64,000 bases of DNA from Lichenostomus cassidix (taxonomy: Eukaryota > Chordata > Aves > Passeriformes > Meliphagidae): positions 43,409,797 through 43,473,796 of the forward strand of contig CM039184.1 in NCBI GenBank assembly GCA_008360975.2. The letters are read 5' to 3'. The notes under the pieces were generated by a model that had not been told where the DNA came from, ran no database searches, and worked only from the letters and a program-made list of their open reading frames with translations. Positions 23,801 to 36,380 of the stretch are shown one piece after another (within the stretch, counting starts at the first letter, position 1; every line of letters starts with the position of its first letter). A program made the translations under genes and the position numbers.

Positions 23801-25611
23801 ATGGAATGAAGTTAGAAACATTTTCTTGTTTAAATTAGATTTTAAATATAAATATGCTGCTGTTAAGTGATAGTTTAATGATATGGTTTTAACACTACAT
23901 GTGTATGTTGCCATCTGGACTATTCTCAAACTGAGATTAGGAACATCCTGGTGAAGGATGAGAACACCAGTAGAGAACACCTCAGATACAGGACAGCTTT
24001 TTTGTACTTTGTCAGCATTAAGAGTGCCAATAAGTTAACATAACTGAACATTATTTTATATCGTATTAAGAAAGCTACCTAAGATGCCAAAAGCATCAAA
24101 TCTGATAAAAATAGATTAGATAAGCATAAATCCTCATGTGTTCCTAATAACAAAGGGCAGAAAATGATACCCTGATAATGCAGTGTTTGTAAGTGCAGGC
24201 TGATACTGAAGATACTGTATGTCACTACTGTCACTGTGCGCCTTACGTTTGGCTTTCTGTTCTGTCCTGTGCTCCCAGGGTCCTGCCTTTCTTCCCTTGC
24301 TGCCCTAATCTCCTCCCATTCCCTGCCCTCCTCCTGTACTCCCTTTGGTAGAGTTGGGGTGGTGATACTAGCACAGCTGCTCAGCTCAGGAGCAAAGACA
24401 CACTGTGAACCTCTTTCTCTCTGTCTACACATTGCTGTCCTCCCCTTACTTTCCAAAGTGCACAGTAGGCTGCTCAGATATTAGGTCAGTAGGTGTGGGC
24501 TTCAGCTCCTAATTAAAGCACTCAAACAACCACGTCTGTGAATCAGGATCTGGGCTGCTCCCACTGCTCTCCATAGCAATCTACAGTCAGCAGGGGTTGG
24601 AGTGCTTGTGGCTAGGATTTCCCTAAAAGACATCCTTACTTGCTGCTGAGAAAAACTGACCAATACTGAATTCTGGACTCCATTGATTGCACTGTCTACG
24701 TCACCATTGCCTGTATGGTGATATGTATTTGCCTGTACAGCTTCCTTGACAATTACAGGAAATTAAATATGCTCAAATGTGTAAATCTCTCTCTAATAAT
24801 CTTTGATCCTAGAGCAGTGGTTAAGGGATAAGACTGTGGAAGGAGGAGGTGGAGTACAAGGTTTTTGATATCAAAAGACTGACAAACACAGTAGGGATGC
24901 CAGCACTTTGGTGAGCTGCTGCCTCTGCCATGGAATAAATTTCCAGAGAGATCCCACCAAAGCAGCTGCATTAGATTAGTTGAGTATCTGGGAGATTCAC
25001 AGATACTCCCAGATACCTCCCTTATTTTCGAATAAAATCCTAATGATTCTTTCAAGTAGTCTTAAGAATAGTAAATCATGTAGCAATATCTGTTGGGAGT
25101 AAAGAGTCAAAGATGGAAAATTTGGCAAGGAGGAAATAGTTTTGCTCAAAGAGACCTGCCAGCTGGGAATGCTAAGACTGTTGGTGTGAGAAAACTCTAT
25201 TTATTATGCCTAGTGTTGTTCATCTTCTGCCTGTTTTGTGTAGAATTCCAGTGAAGAATTCCTGTGTAGAGATAACACACTCGCACAGACATGCTTGAGC
25301 TTCCTGCTGGGAGACAGAAAGTTCATAAAAGCACAGACTTTGCATCTCTGCAGCCCAGAACTGTTAGCAAGGTAATGAAATAAATCTACTCTGCATTTCA
25401 GCCGTGGCTTGGTGGTCAGCCTGGTTACCCCTGTGTGTTGATGCACACAACATCACAACTTGTTCTCTGCAACATTTTGGGAGATGGAGCATGGTAGATC
25501 CAAAGAATACATCTTGCAAACAACAGTTCAGCAGGTCCATGAGTGAACCACCTTGTTGTGGGGATGGCATAGGGGATTTTGTTTAGTTTAAACCAGTGCT
25601 CCATAAATTTG
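17827..25611. other. AT-rich noncoding stretch, no gene seen
   Basis: Open frames here are at most about 155 codons (minus strand, 20991-21458), with no domain I recognise. Homopolymers include a T run near 18721-18732 and another near 21428-21441. A C/T-rich patch lies at about 24250-24350. An inverted repeat with 11-bp arms sits at 24984-25016. I see no transposable element in this stretch. Confidence 0.6.
24984..25016. repeat. Inverted repeat, 11-bp arms
   Basis: gtatctgggag at 24984-24994 is the exact reverse complement of ctcccagatac at 25006-25016. An overlapping second pair, gagtatctg (24982-24990) and cagatactc, shares the same bases, so two alternative foldbacks are possible. Confidence 0.85.
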
Positions 25612-25680
25612 CTTGGTTATCATTTAGGTTGGAAAGGATCTCTGGAGACTCCAACTTAATCAGAGCAAAACCAGGCAAAA
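25612..25680 (-). mobile_element. Probable decayed CR1 3'-end scrap, minus strand
   Basis: The segment tttaggttggaaaggatctc, followed by ctggagactccaactt and cagagcaaaacca, resembles the start of the reverse-complemented 3' region of another CR1 subfamily, where a gttggaaaggacctctggaga-type block precedes tccaac. Similarity fades after about 25680. The copy is short and diverged, so the call is tentative. Confidence 0.45.
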
Positions 25681-27339
25681 TTGATCTGTAAAGTGTCAAC
25701 AGCAAACTCCAGCTTGCAGGGTCATATTTCCTGTATTTAGCCCAAGCTAAGCCAAGTTGTACCGCTTGTAGGCAGTTAAAAGCAAAGTCAGAAAGAGTAT
25801 AGTACTAACTGTGTGTCTTCGATGACTTCTTGCTGAGTTTCTTTGAGAAATTCCACAAGGAAGCAAAGTTCTGCTGCTAGACAAATTCCTGCTTTGCTTT
25901 GCACTTGCATCCTGGGGCTATAAGTCTCTGTTATGAAGCAACTGTAATACTCTTGTGCTTTTTAAATTTTTTTAACAGGATCTGATTTATATAACTTGTC
26001 TTGTTTCCAGAGGAAAAATACAAGTGCTCAAAACAATGATGATGAAAATGTAAGGTGTATGTATGTGTATATATACACCATGTATATGTGGTATAAATGT
26101 AAGAGCTGATTATTTATCACACTAGCTGTTACAATTTTTTGCGCTTTTTTTCCACACAATTCACATATAAATGCATTTTAAAGGAAAATAGTGTTTCAAA
26201 TTTCTAGATGAGAAAATTTATTAAAATTTTCCCCCCTTCATTTATACTATTATGTATTTTGGTATTCTACTACAGAAAAGTTTATGTCCTGTTTCCTGTC
26301 TTCCCTCCAGCTCTTTCATTCATTGCCTATTCCATACTATTTTAAATTAAAAATTGAAATAATCTCATGAAGGAATATATATATTAGGCTCTCAAAAATC
26401 TCAAAAGAATAAAAACCAATTATATGGCAAGGGTACTGATAAAGTCTGGGTCCATTTTGTAAGAAATATAGAGAAGCAATGGAAATTGTAGCCATATTAT
26501 TCTAAGACAACCCACATTAAAAAGCTTTAATATTTTGAAAGACATTTAGACTTCATAATTTCTGTAACAAAAGAATCAAAAACTTTCTTTTTAACCAACC
26601 AAACACTAAACACATTTGCTGTGCAATTAGTCTAATTCACTGAAATTTGACAATTATGAGAAGCATTATTTGACATCACAAAATATTGGTTGTGTTGCTT
26701 CATTCCTAAGGTTTCATATAATTCTGCTGTATAATCTTAGTTTTTTATACTGTTGTCAGTTCTGATCAGTTTCAGCAGATAATTTTGAATGTTTTTCTAA
26801 AAAGTAAACCTTGACTGCTTTACATATCACCACTTGCATATCATATCTCAATTGAAATGCCACTGAGTCTTTTTTTAGTGCACATAATGCTTTTATATCC
26901 TCTATAATCTAGTATATGTGATTTTACCAGACTATAAAATTGTTTAAAGTTTTATGGCTTTTTCAGACATTAATTTGTTGACCTTTTAAATTTGTTTAAA
27001 AATATGCTCAGTCTATTGTTGTGTTATTCTCTCAGTAGGAATAGAATACTTTTATAACAAATCCTTGAAAGCATTTAAGAGGAAACTAGTATTACAGACC
27101 TCTGCATAAATCTCTATAGCTGTCATTTTCATGTTTTAAGGATTCTCCTTTCTTCTATTGTGCAATTCCAGCACATTACCTACTGCCACATTATTAAGAC
27201 ATGCAGCTTGCTATTGTGACCTGAAAACCACATTGTATCTGGAATCTCTGCTTTTTAACAGATTTGTCAGTCTGTTCTCCCATAGAAAGTAGTGGTGTGA
27301 ATTTGCAAAAAAAGGCATAAATTTCACCCTGCCCATAGT
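25681..27339. other. AT-rich noncoding stretch, nothing recognised
   Basis: Contains a short TG/TA microsatellite near 26055-26095 and otherwise featureless AT-rich sequence. No open frame is worth keeping. Confidence 0.6.
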
Positions 27340-27498
27340 AAACAAAAGCAAAACAAAAAGCCAAAAAAAAACCCCAAAAACAAAAACAAAAAACCCCAAA
27401 CAAACAAAAAAAAACACCAACAAAAGCCCATCCCCCCCAACCTCCAACCCACAAAAACCCCCCAAAAACCAAACCAACCAACCAAAAAAACCCCAGTA
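27340..27498. repeat. A/C-rich low-complexity tract
   Basis: The plus strand is almost wholly A and C, with runs such as aaaaccccaaaaac and ccaaccaaccaaaa plus a C7 run near 27433. On the minus strand it is G/T-rich and keeps two frames of about 100 codons open, giving Gly/Phe/Trp-rich translation with no gene character. Confidence 0.9.
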
Positions 27499-29416
27499 TA
27501 ACAACCAACTCTAAGTTTCAGTTAATTCTGGCTTGAAACAGATTCTGATGCAGACAAGTGCAGCCCAGTTAACTGATCACGTACAAATTTAGTTCTCTAA
27601 GAATTTCTTCCTTGGTAGATTGTAATGGGTTTATTCAATTGTCATGTGTTTTATGTCTTAGGATCCTGGAAAACTTACTTCATTACTAATGGACAAATTA
27701 CATATTTAGTTATGAAGAGGGAGGAAAGTTTGCAAAGCAGAGTTTGCAATATTTGGCTGGTCATGAAGCTGTTGCTAAGAAACAATGGTGATTTTACTTT
27801 CATGAATACATTTTTCATGAAGTCTGAGCAAGAAGCCTGATAACTTTGGATTTATCTAATGTTTTTGAAACTGATTTTAAAATGTTGCTCATTCATGGTG
27901 GTGTTCTGCTCACTTCAGAATCATATTTGATTAAAAAATAAGTATGATTTCATTCAAATGGTTTTCCTATGTCCCACAGAGGGCAATTGGATAAAATTAA
28001 AGCCTTGGCAATTGATGGGGAAAAAGAACAAAGAAAACCCAACATATTTAAAGGATGCATATATCTTTTATTAAATGGTATTCTATTTTCCATTACCCTC
28101 AGTCTCAATTAGAAAACAACTGATAAGTCCTTTCACTTATTCTTTTGGTGTGGAAGACCTCTGACATAGCTTATTTCTCCTTTTTTCATTGCTTTTGAAA
28201 TTCTAATTTCCCTCGATAATAATCAGTTTTGTCAAGTTACAGAAAAAATAATTAAAGATGTTCATAGCTAACTCATCTCTCTGCCAACAAAATAAATAGC
28301 TAAACTGTTTAAGAATGAGAACAATAACTAGCCTTTATGAATAATGGAAAACTGGTCTTATATTATTCATGCCAGTAGACATGGTGGTGGTAGGATTGAT
28401 TTCCGTACAATCAATGTGCAACAATTCAGAATTATAACTATTGTTCTATTGAATACTGATAAAAGCATGAATATAGCCATTAGCGTTACAAGATTGCACC
28501 ACTGTGATGAAACTGCTCTGAAAGGGAAGAATTTGCTGGACTGAAAGTGAAGAATTAATCCAGGCAGTCATAAGGTATGTTGACCTTAATGAAAACCTTA
28601 TTTGTTGACCTTATTTTTAAAAAAGTAAATGAATACCAGTTTCTTTCTAGTGAAATGAAGAGCTGGATATTGTGACTCTCTAAAGGACACTGAGGTTTAT
28701 ACGTATTTCTTCATTCTTCTAGATGGATGTACAAAGCTGAGAAAACTGATTACTTGATCTCCGAACTTAATCATTGGCCCAGCCTCTCTTTTGAATGTTA
28801 CTGTGTTTCAGAGATGATACTTAGCAAAAATTATTAGGAGTAATATTTTCTAATATCATTAGGGAATGCAATGCAGTCTAAATCAAATTAAAATCTTAGT
28901 CATTCTCAAGACTGGATGAGAACAAGTATGGTAAAGAAAGAATGCTTCTTTACATTGTAAAGTAGACAACATTAGAAATATTTTAGATTTGCAAACATCA
29001 TAGCAAACAGAACTTTTGAGTGTCTCAAATATTTCTATTAAATATGTCATGAAGAAAAAAGGTTAATGTACTTCTTAAAATCTCAACATATATCAATGTC
29101 CTTGCACCTACCATATTAGCTTAAATTGGAGATTGCATGAATTATTTTTCTCAAAAGTCTCAAATATTTGCTAAAAAATTCAATGGAATTTGGCAGACCT
29201 ATTTTTTTTACTGTGTCACAAGAATTTCTATGTGTACAACAAAATACAACATACCTTCAATTTGTTAGTTTCTAAAAAAGTCCCAAATGTGTCAGTGAAC
29301 ACTTGATACTCTCTCTCTAAATTGATTTGCATGTCCTTACTAAATGTTCATTTGATTTTTGGTTTGTCTTCAGTAAGTTTATTTTCTTAGGACTAACTTC
29401 TGCCTAAACTCACTAA
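27499..29416. other. AT-rich noncoding stretch, nothing recognised
   Basis: No transposable element, tandem repeat or plausible exon is seen. Short open frames of 66-71 codons have no recognisable content. Confidence 0.6.
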
Positions 29417-29423
29417 CGTTATC

Positions 29424-29445
29424 TATATATGTAATTACATATATA
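29424..29445. repeat. Perfect 22-bp palindrome within a TA/TACA microsatellite
   Basis: tatatatgtaa followed directly by ttacatatata is its own reverse complement with no spacer. A second pair of tatatacatatg units follows to about 29472, so the whole 29417-29472 stretch is rich in self-complementary sequence. Confidence 0.9.
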
Positions 29446-29472
29446 TACATATGTTTGTATATATACATATGA

Positions 29473-31703
29473 GGTGTGGCCATGGGGTTGGAATAGATTT
29501 ACTATGAGCTCGTTAAACAAGTCAAGCAAAATGTTCTCTACCCAAAATCTAAAGGAAGATGATGTAGCAGAGCAAAAGAGAAAAAAAGAGGTGTAGAAAA
29601 AAAAATTTCCTTACTGTTACACCTACTACAAACTGTCTTTTAATCTGCTTGAAGATAGGGACTTGAGGACACCTGAATAGTCACTGGAAGATGTTATTTG
29701 TACTTTATGTGTTTCGAAAGCCATATATATTTTTGTTGAGTCTTCCATGCAATTGATTTTGAGGAATGTGTTGCAAGCCTATATACTAATAAACAAAACA
29801 AATTAATGGAGAGAACTTCTGCCAGAGCACCATACTCTACAGGAGATGAGAGGAGGAGCAAAGCTTAGTGCCCTCTGTGTGAAGATAAACTGTATATTAG
29901 AACACAGGAAGAAGCAGACAGGGAAATTTGGAAAGAAAATGAAGTAATAAGAAAAAGGTTTCTTTACTTTCCCCTTTCTTCTTTCCCCCATTTCTTCAAT
30001 TTCAAACTTCACTCAGCATAGGTAATATCAAAGATCTGGAGTACAACAGGGAGTAGATAGAAATTCTTTATATTTCTTTGGTGTTCTTTTGTTAAGACTA
30101 TAGAAGGTTCATGTCAAAGAGTAGAAACCCCGTAAAAGGTAAAATTACAGGGTGTTATGCCGAAGATCTGCCTTGACTGAGAAGTTTATTATATCATCCT
30201 CTTTAGAAAACAAATCAAGGGATAAAAAATTATTTAAAAAAACAGAACAGACTTGCTGTAGGGTTTGCAATTTTCTTCTCTCTTCTAACTCTCAAATTAC
30301 TGCTTCAGTTTTTGTTCTAAATTTTACTTCCTTCTTCCTGGCTAGTCAGTGCTACGGCTGGCAGACCTCAGTGGCTCTGAAACTCTTCACACCTCCCACT
30401 GATTGCTTCTAACACTGGTTTAGAAAAAATGGTGACTTGGTGAATGGGTCCCATGTGTAGGTGCTACCTACCTCAGGAAAATTTCATCCAAACCATAAAT
30501 ACAGTTTGCATCCCTTATCAAAAATGTAAGGGAGAAGACATGTCCTCCTTCATGCTAAGAATATTTCTGGAAGATTGTGTTTTTCATTGAAAGAATTGTA
30601 GCATATTTCACAATAAAGCAGCAGGTCACAGATGAAGCCTTTTATACCAGGAAATTGTCTGACAGGACAGCTTGTGTGGGTAAAGAAGGAGATCTCACTG
30701 AGGCAAACCTCTAGACAGGACTCAAACACCTCTTTGTTTTTGTCAGGTTTGGTTTGGTTTTTAAATTATTAATCTGATGTATCTGTTGAGCCAGGTTTCA
30801 GAAGTTCCAATAATTTTTTTAAAAAGGAAGAAATTTTTTTTATCAGGCAATGGAGAGAAGCAGGAAGGTGTCAAAAGCAGTGGACATCAGAGTCCTATGT
30901 TTGCCCCACAATTATGTGCCTCTCCATAAAATAAATCAGTGTTTGTCATAAGTAATGTATTTTGTAGCACGTTAAATAGTATCCAAGGGTGTAATATATC
31001 CTATATAATATTTTAAATGTTTTCTAGCCCCCTACTAATATATACAAAAATATTTCATGCTTCTGGTATAATCTGAAGTCAAACAATAATATTTTCCTGC
31101 AACAACAGTGAAATAAAGAATCTGACTTTTCTTTCCTCTCTTTCGGAAACCTAGAGGTGCTATTAATATAATACCAACAAATGTACCCATCAGTTTCTGC
31201 TAACACTAAGGAGATCTAACTCCTTTACTGGACAGAGCATTCAGACTTCTCAGACTGCTCCAAATTTCTCCTTGAAAGTAATCAAGTTTTCTCTCATATT
31301 GCTGTGTTGTGTAACATTTCTTCTGCAAGTGTGATGTTGTAAGTCCAGGAACAGCAAAGTGCTGGGATTCTGATGGATTAATGGCACAGACAGAAATAAA
31401 AAAGCCCTGGTATTGTTTCGTCAGTATTTGGTGACACAAAGAGAAAATGTAAGATATATCAAGCATGAAAGGGCTAAAAGCGTAGGACAGAAGTAGAACT
31501 GAATAGAATTTTAAGTTATCAAAAAAGTTAGTGTAATTCAACTGGGGGGACGGCAATTCACATAAGAATACGGCAAGTAGATTTCTAGTATGCATAACCC
31601 ATTAAGAAAAGACTCAAAGAAATAAGGTTATTCAGTCTAGAAGTTTTTGTCTGAGAATGAGGGGAGAGCAGAAAATGGTCTTCATGAAAATCATCTAAAG
31701 AGG
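29473..31703. other. AT-rich noncoding stretch, nothing recognised
   Basis: Only short open frames with no known content occur. A ggtttggtttgg string lies at about 30745-30760, one of a set of similar G/T strings in the window. Confidence 0.6.
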
Positions 31704-31789
31704 ATATATAGATAGATAAATGGATAGATAAATGGATAGATAAATGGATAGATAGATTAGATAGATAGATAGATAGATAGATAGATGAC

Positions 31790-31833
<44 letters not shown>

Positions 31834-31882
31834 GATAGATAGATGATAGATAGATAGATAGACAGACAGACAGATGACAGAT
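31704..31882. repeat. Compound GATA/GACA tetranucleotide array
   Basis: Three 12-bp units of gatagataaatg type open the array. Long GATA runs follow, interrupted by gatgaca and gatgata, and three GACA units close it near 31861-31872. This order resembles the GATA/GACA mixture known as Bkm-type repeat. The minus-strand frame of 114 codons here is an artefact (Ser-Ile-Tyr-Leu repeats). Confidence 0.95.
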
Positions 31883-34800
31883 ATTTTCTCAGCCCATTGT
31901 GGAAAATTCAGTAAGGACACATTAGCCACTTAGAAAATTCACCTAGAAATGTTGCTAAGTCTGAAAATAGCTGGACTGGGTATATTGTCAACCTAGTTAC
32001 TGGAACTGCTTAAAAAGAGGTTAAGCAAAGAAAGCAGAAAATATAGTATAGATGCATGAAGTTGTTTATATGTGACAGATTTTCTTCAAAAGACCTGTGG
32101 TGAGGAGGATAAATCGAACCTGTGGATCAGGTTGTAAACAATTTTGTTTCCATGTTTGACCCTTCCTATTTTTGGTCTGAGTTTGCCTGTTGTTAATGCT
32201 GAAATATTGCAATACAAACGAAACGGATGCTCTGACCTTCTAGTGAGCTACACAATGTTCGAAAAAGGTGTGTTTTTTACCACTATGAAAGTAGGAAAGA
32301 AACTGTGCTACAGTCACTATAGCAGACAAAAAAATCAGTTTTGTGCAGTGCCCAAAGGGCTTAGCCTTTGACAGTACAGCACATTAAAGCTGCTTGAAAA
32401 AAAAATTGTCTAGTTCTTTTCTTTTGTTTCACAACACAGGGAAAAGATTGTTTCTTTTTTAGTGGAACACGACAATAATATCAGCTGGAAATATCCAACT
32501 TTTTCACCTTCTTTCTCTACATAATATTGAACTTTCAAAAAAAATGGTAAAGGTCTTGCAATTTTATTTCTTTGGTCTACTGAAAGAGCATGTTATTCAC
32601 AGCAGCAGGTCAAATGATGTAAGAGTTTGAATGTTCCAACTAGAGAAGTTGAGCTGTACAGTCACCCATGGTTGTGTTATTTATGAATAGTTTGTAATTT
32701 AAAGATAGCTGGAGAAGTTCACTGGAACAAAACGCATAAAACCAGCAATGAACAATTTTTATAGACTTATTTCCTCTCTCCCTGCCATCAGTCCAACTGG
32801 TCCTTATCTACCGACAGTTTTATAAGGAGAGGGACAGGAATACCCCTAAAGGAAATATCTGTATCCAAAGAGTTAGACCTTCATGCTCTTAAATAAACTA
32901 ATGTACAACCTTACAAGGATTAACCTATAAATCTTTCTTCTCTCTCTTTGCACTCCACCCCAAACTGCCATTAAACCATGAATCAACCTCAGCATAGCAC
33001 TGGTCTCTGTTGGTTCCTTGAAGTCCACTTGCTCTTGGTATGCAACCACTGATTTTACTGACATGTAGAAAAGATTTGTACGATCTAAGATAATAGATTA
33101 TTCTGCATGATACTCAAAAATGCGTAGAAAAATCTCTTTTCTGTTTTTTTCAAGTAGAATTATTGAGACATCACACAGGACACTGTGGAGATTTTCAATT
33201 TCATATATATTATGAATAATTAATGAACAAACCGTGAAGTAGTTGACTACATATTAAGACAAACCCTAATCACTGAGTTTTATTTAAGTTTTGTCTGACG
33301 TGTCTTTCAGAAAATAAAATTTTAATTCCAAGCACTTCAGTATACACTGAATAATATGGCTTTTTTTGTTCTCTTTTTATTAGACATGCATTACCTATTT
33401 ATCCAGTGGTTTCCTCATCGTTATGTAGAAAGGTAACTTTTGCATTACCTAACATTTTCTTTTAAAGCCAATTCCTATGTGATCTGTAACTGTGATGATT
33501 CAGTCAATTCATTAGTTGTGTTGAACTAGCTTTTCAAGACTAGAAAATTAGCCAGTCTGCCATTCACCTGATATGGCTATGAACAGAAGGTAAATTTTCT
33601 CTTAGTAAGTATTTGTATTAGGCTTACTGAAATCTGCTTTGATAACCCAATTATATATCCTGGTTTTCTTGGATCTGCACTATACAAGATTGATCACATT
33701 AATGAGTAGTGTGAATCACAAAATATGCAATGTACATTATGGGATAATGATGTTTTTCATTGCCTTTATCTCAACTAATCCTTGTTCTACTCTGCTCCTT
33801 GTGGGAATAGCTGCCTCTTCTTCCTACATCAGAGGAAACTTCTGTGGACAGCAGGGGAGAGGTTTTTACAAATCTTACCAAGAGCTAAGCTGTGCAGTGC
33901 AGACATCCCTGAGGCTTGTGTAAGAAATCTTTGTGTTTCAGCTTGATTCAAGACTAATTTGAGATATATACTTGTTTAAAGCCTCCTGCAGGCCGACAGC
34001 ATCATTTCTTTAATTAAGAGCTATTGAGAAGATTCAGAAATTTGAATAGATATTAAAATCTTTTATTAAGAGAACATGCTAGATCTTGTCTTATGCTAGA
34101 AACAGTACCTTCCAAAAAAAAAAAAATTTTGATTTTTGTCTTCAGCCTGTAAGTCCAGTGTTCAAGGTCAGAGGAGAATGAAGACCATTTTCTGAAGTCA
34201 AAAATACAGCATTGTTCTCAGGTCAACCTATATACGTACCTGTTTATTTGTTCTGTTTGGTATGTTATAAACCTGGAAATGTAAAATTCAAGTATCTGCA
34301 TTTTTTGGGTTTTCAGCCTTCTCAAAATTATTTTTATTGCTTTGGTCCAGTTCAATAACTTCAGTCTTCTTTTAAATCAAAGGAACATTTATAAGAACTG
34401 AGAGAGAATAGGAAGGGGCATAGATATATATTAATTATTTAAGCTATTTTGGGGTGTGTTGATACAGTCCTTTTTTTTACATTTATTTAGTATTTATGGA
34501 AAGGACTCAGCTTTTTCTCCTTCATGAGGCAACCTTGCTGTTTGGTTTCTGTTTCATTTGGGGGGGGAGGGTGGGCTATTTTTTTTCTGCACTACCATGC
34601 AATAACCTTTTATGATGGTCAGTATTTATTCATGAGGGAAAGGGCTGAGAGCCAGCACTCTCAAAATATTTGTCATTCACTCTTTCCTGGAATAGTTTTG
34701 ACTGAAGTTACAAGCATACCTGGCAGGTCCTGGGCAACAAGGCTGCAGGTGGCAGAGCCTCCTCTGAAATGAAGCCTTGCAGGTGACAAGCCAAGGCAGA

Positions 34801-36335
34801 GACCCTGGGACACTGCAAGTGACCTCCCAGGGCAACAACACAAAGAATCATGGAGCAGTGGATGAAATACAGCAAGAAGGATGATGGAGAAGCAGAAAGA
34901 AACCAATGCACACAGAACTCTGACCTCCTGCATGCCTCCTGCACTACCCCTTGCCTCCTTGGAGAGACTGGGACAGGTTGAATGTCACCACAGCAAAAAC
35001 AGTGCATCTGGAGGCTTGGAAAGAGGGAGATGATTCTTTTGTTTGATGCAGGAAGATTGTTTTACCTGTGACAATGGGCAAAACTTCAGTGTACATTGCT
35101 GAGATATCCATATGACATCCATTTCACTTTTTAACTCATCTCATTTCCTTATGCAGATCCTCATTTGAATTCATGTAGCTGTAAGTTCTCCCTAGGTGTG
35201 TTTTTACAAATAGGTTTTTTTTCTTCAAATTATGTTCTATGTAAAATGCTCAGTGTGCACTTCGATTTGCTGCTTCTTATATGATGATCAACCATCAGAC
35301 CAGCATTTTTATTATTAAAATCATAATACAAAAATACATGTAATTGTAATAACTTATAAATTTGAGAATATTTTATCTGAAGATATTGTTTATATATAAA
35401 AAGAAACTATTCATAGGTTAAAGACTTTAAACATAAGTTACTTAAAGTAGCAAATGTGACAGTAGTTTTCTAAACTCATTTGTATTTTCCTCTGAGACAG
35501 TTCTAATAATGGATTATGCTACTAAAATGCAAATATTTGATTTAAGCTAGAAATCTCACAAGCATTTTGACTACTCTGTCTTATAATGCTATACTATAGC
35601 AGAAAAAGGAAGATTGAGTTGTTTGGCGATTGGGAAATTCCATATTTTTTTATCTAGAATTCCCCTAATTTTGGAAACTTGCAAGAGAAACAAAAATTTT
35701 ATCATGTTATTGCTATTACTAACAGCAATTTTATAATGTCTATTTGCTCGTCTTTGTTTGGTTCTCAATTCCTATTTCAGTATAAAGAGCACACATTCAC
35801 AGTATTATTTCATGGGACCCTATCCTGAGGACTTGATTTAAATTATTATTGTAGCATAATTTTTTCTTAAAAATATGTTTGAACTTTCTAGGTGCAAACA
35901 GCTTTTCAGAACTTCCTTTGCCATTCATTTCAAATTATTTTTCTAGCTGATAAGCTTTGTTTGTGGTTGACTTTTAACATTTGATTGTACCCAGAGCAAA
36001 GTCTGAACACTTGTTACCTAATTATGGAGTCAGGCTGACTCATGAGGAGTATATCTGACTTGCATAAAATAGCTAATTGTTCCTGCCATCATATTTAATA
36101 CTCAAGTGCTATTCATACAGACTGCAAGTGGAAAGCCATACCATGCTCTTTTGATGTCGGTGCCAATGCTATTTAGAGCAGACAGAAATGTCTTTTTGCT
36201 GGAACTGCTTATTTTAAAAGAAACCATTACAGATTAAGTAGGGCATGCAGGAAAAGATAGACAAAGAGGAAATTGAGATGGGAGGATAACTTTATTGGTT
36301 CCATGGTAGTAAAACAGCTGTGAAGACGGCTCCAT
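31883..36335. other. AT-rich noncoding stretch, no gene seen
   Basis: A G9 run sits near 34561-34569. The segment 34690-35010 is richer in G and C, with overlapping frames of 82-99 codons on both strands and no recognised family. The segment near 36000-36230 has clustered transcription-factor-like sites. None of these is called as a gene. Confidence 0.6.
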
Positions 36336-36380
36336 GTTGATTTACATACAGTTGATTTACATACAGTTGATTTACATATG
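36336..36380. repeat. 15-bp tandem repeat, three copies
   Basis: gttgatttacataca occurs at 36336 and 36351 exactly, and at 36366 with a changed end (tatg). The repeat is short and local. It produces a five-residue repeat in a spurious minus-strand frame. Confidence 0.92.

Noticed and set aside
27194..27508. Two Gly/Phe/Trp-rich minus-strand frames of about 100 codons resembling a membrane protein
   Set aside because: They are translations of the A/C-rich low-complexity tract. The hydrophobic look comes from G/T-rich codons.
31585..31929. 114-codon minus-strand frame with Ser-Ile-Tyr-Leu repeats
   Set aside because: Direct translation of the GATA array.
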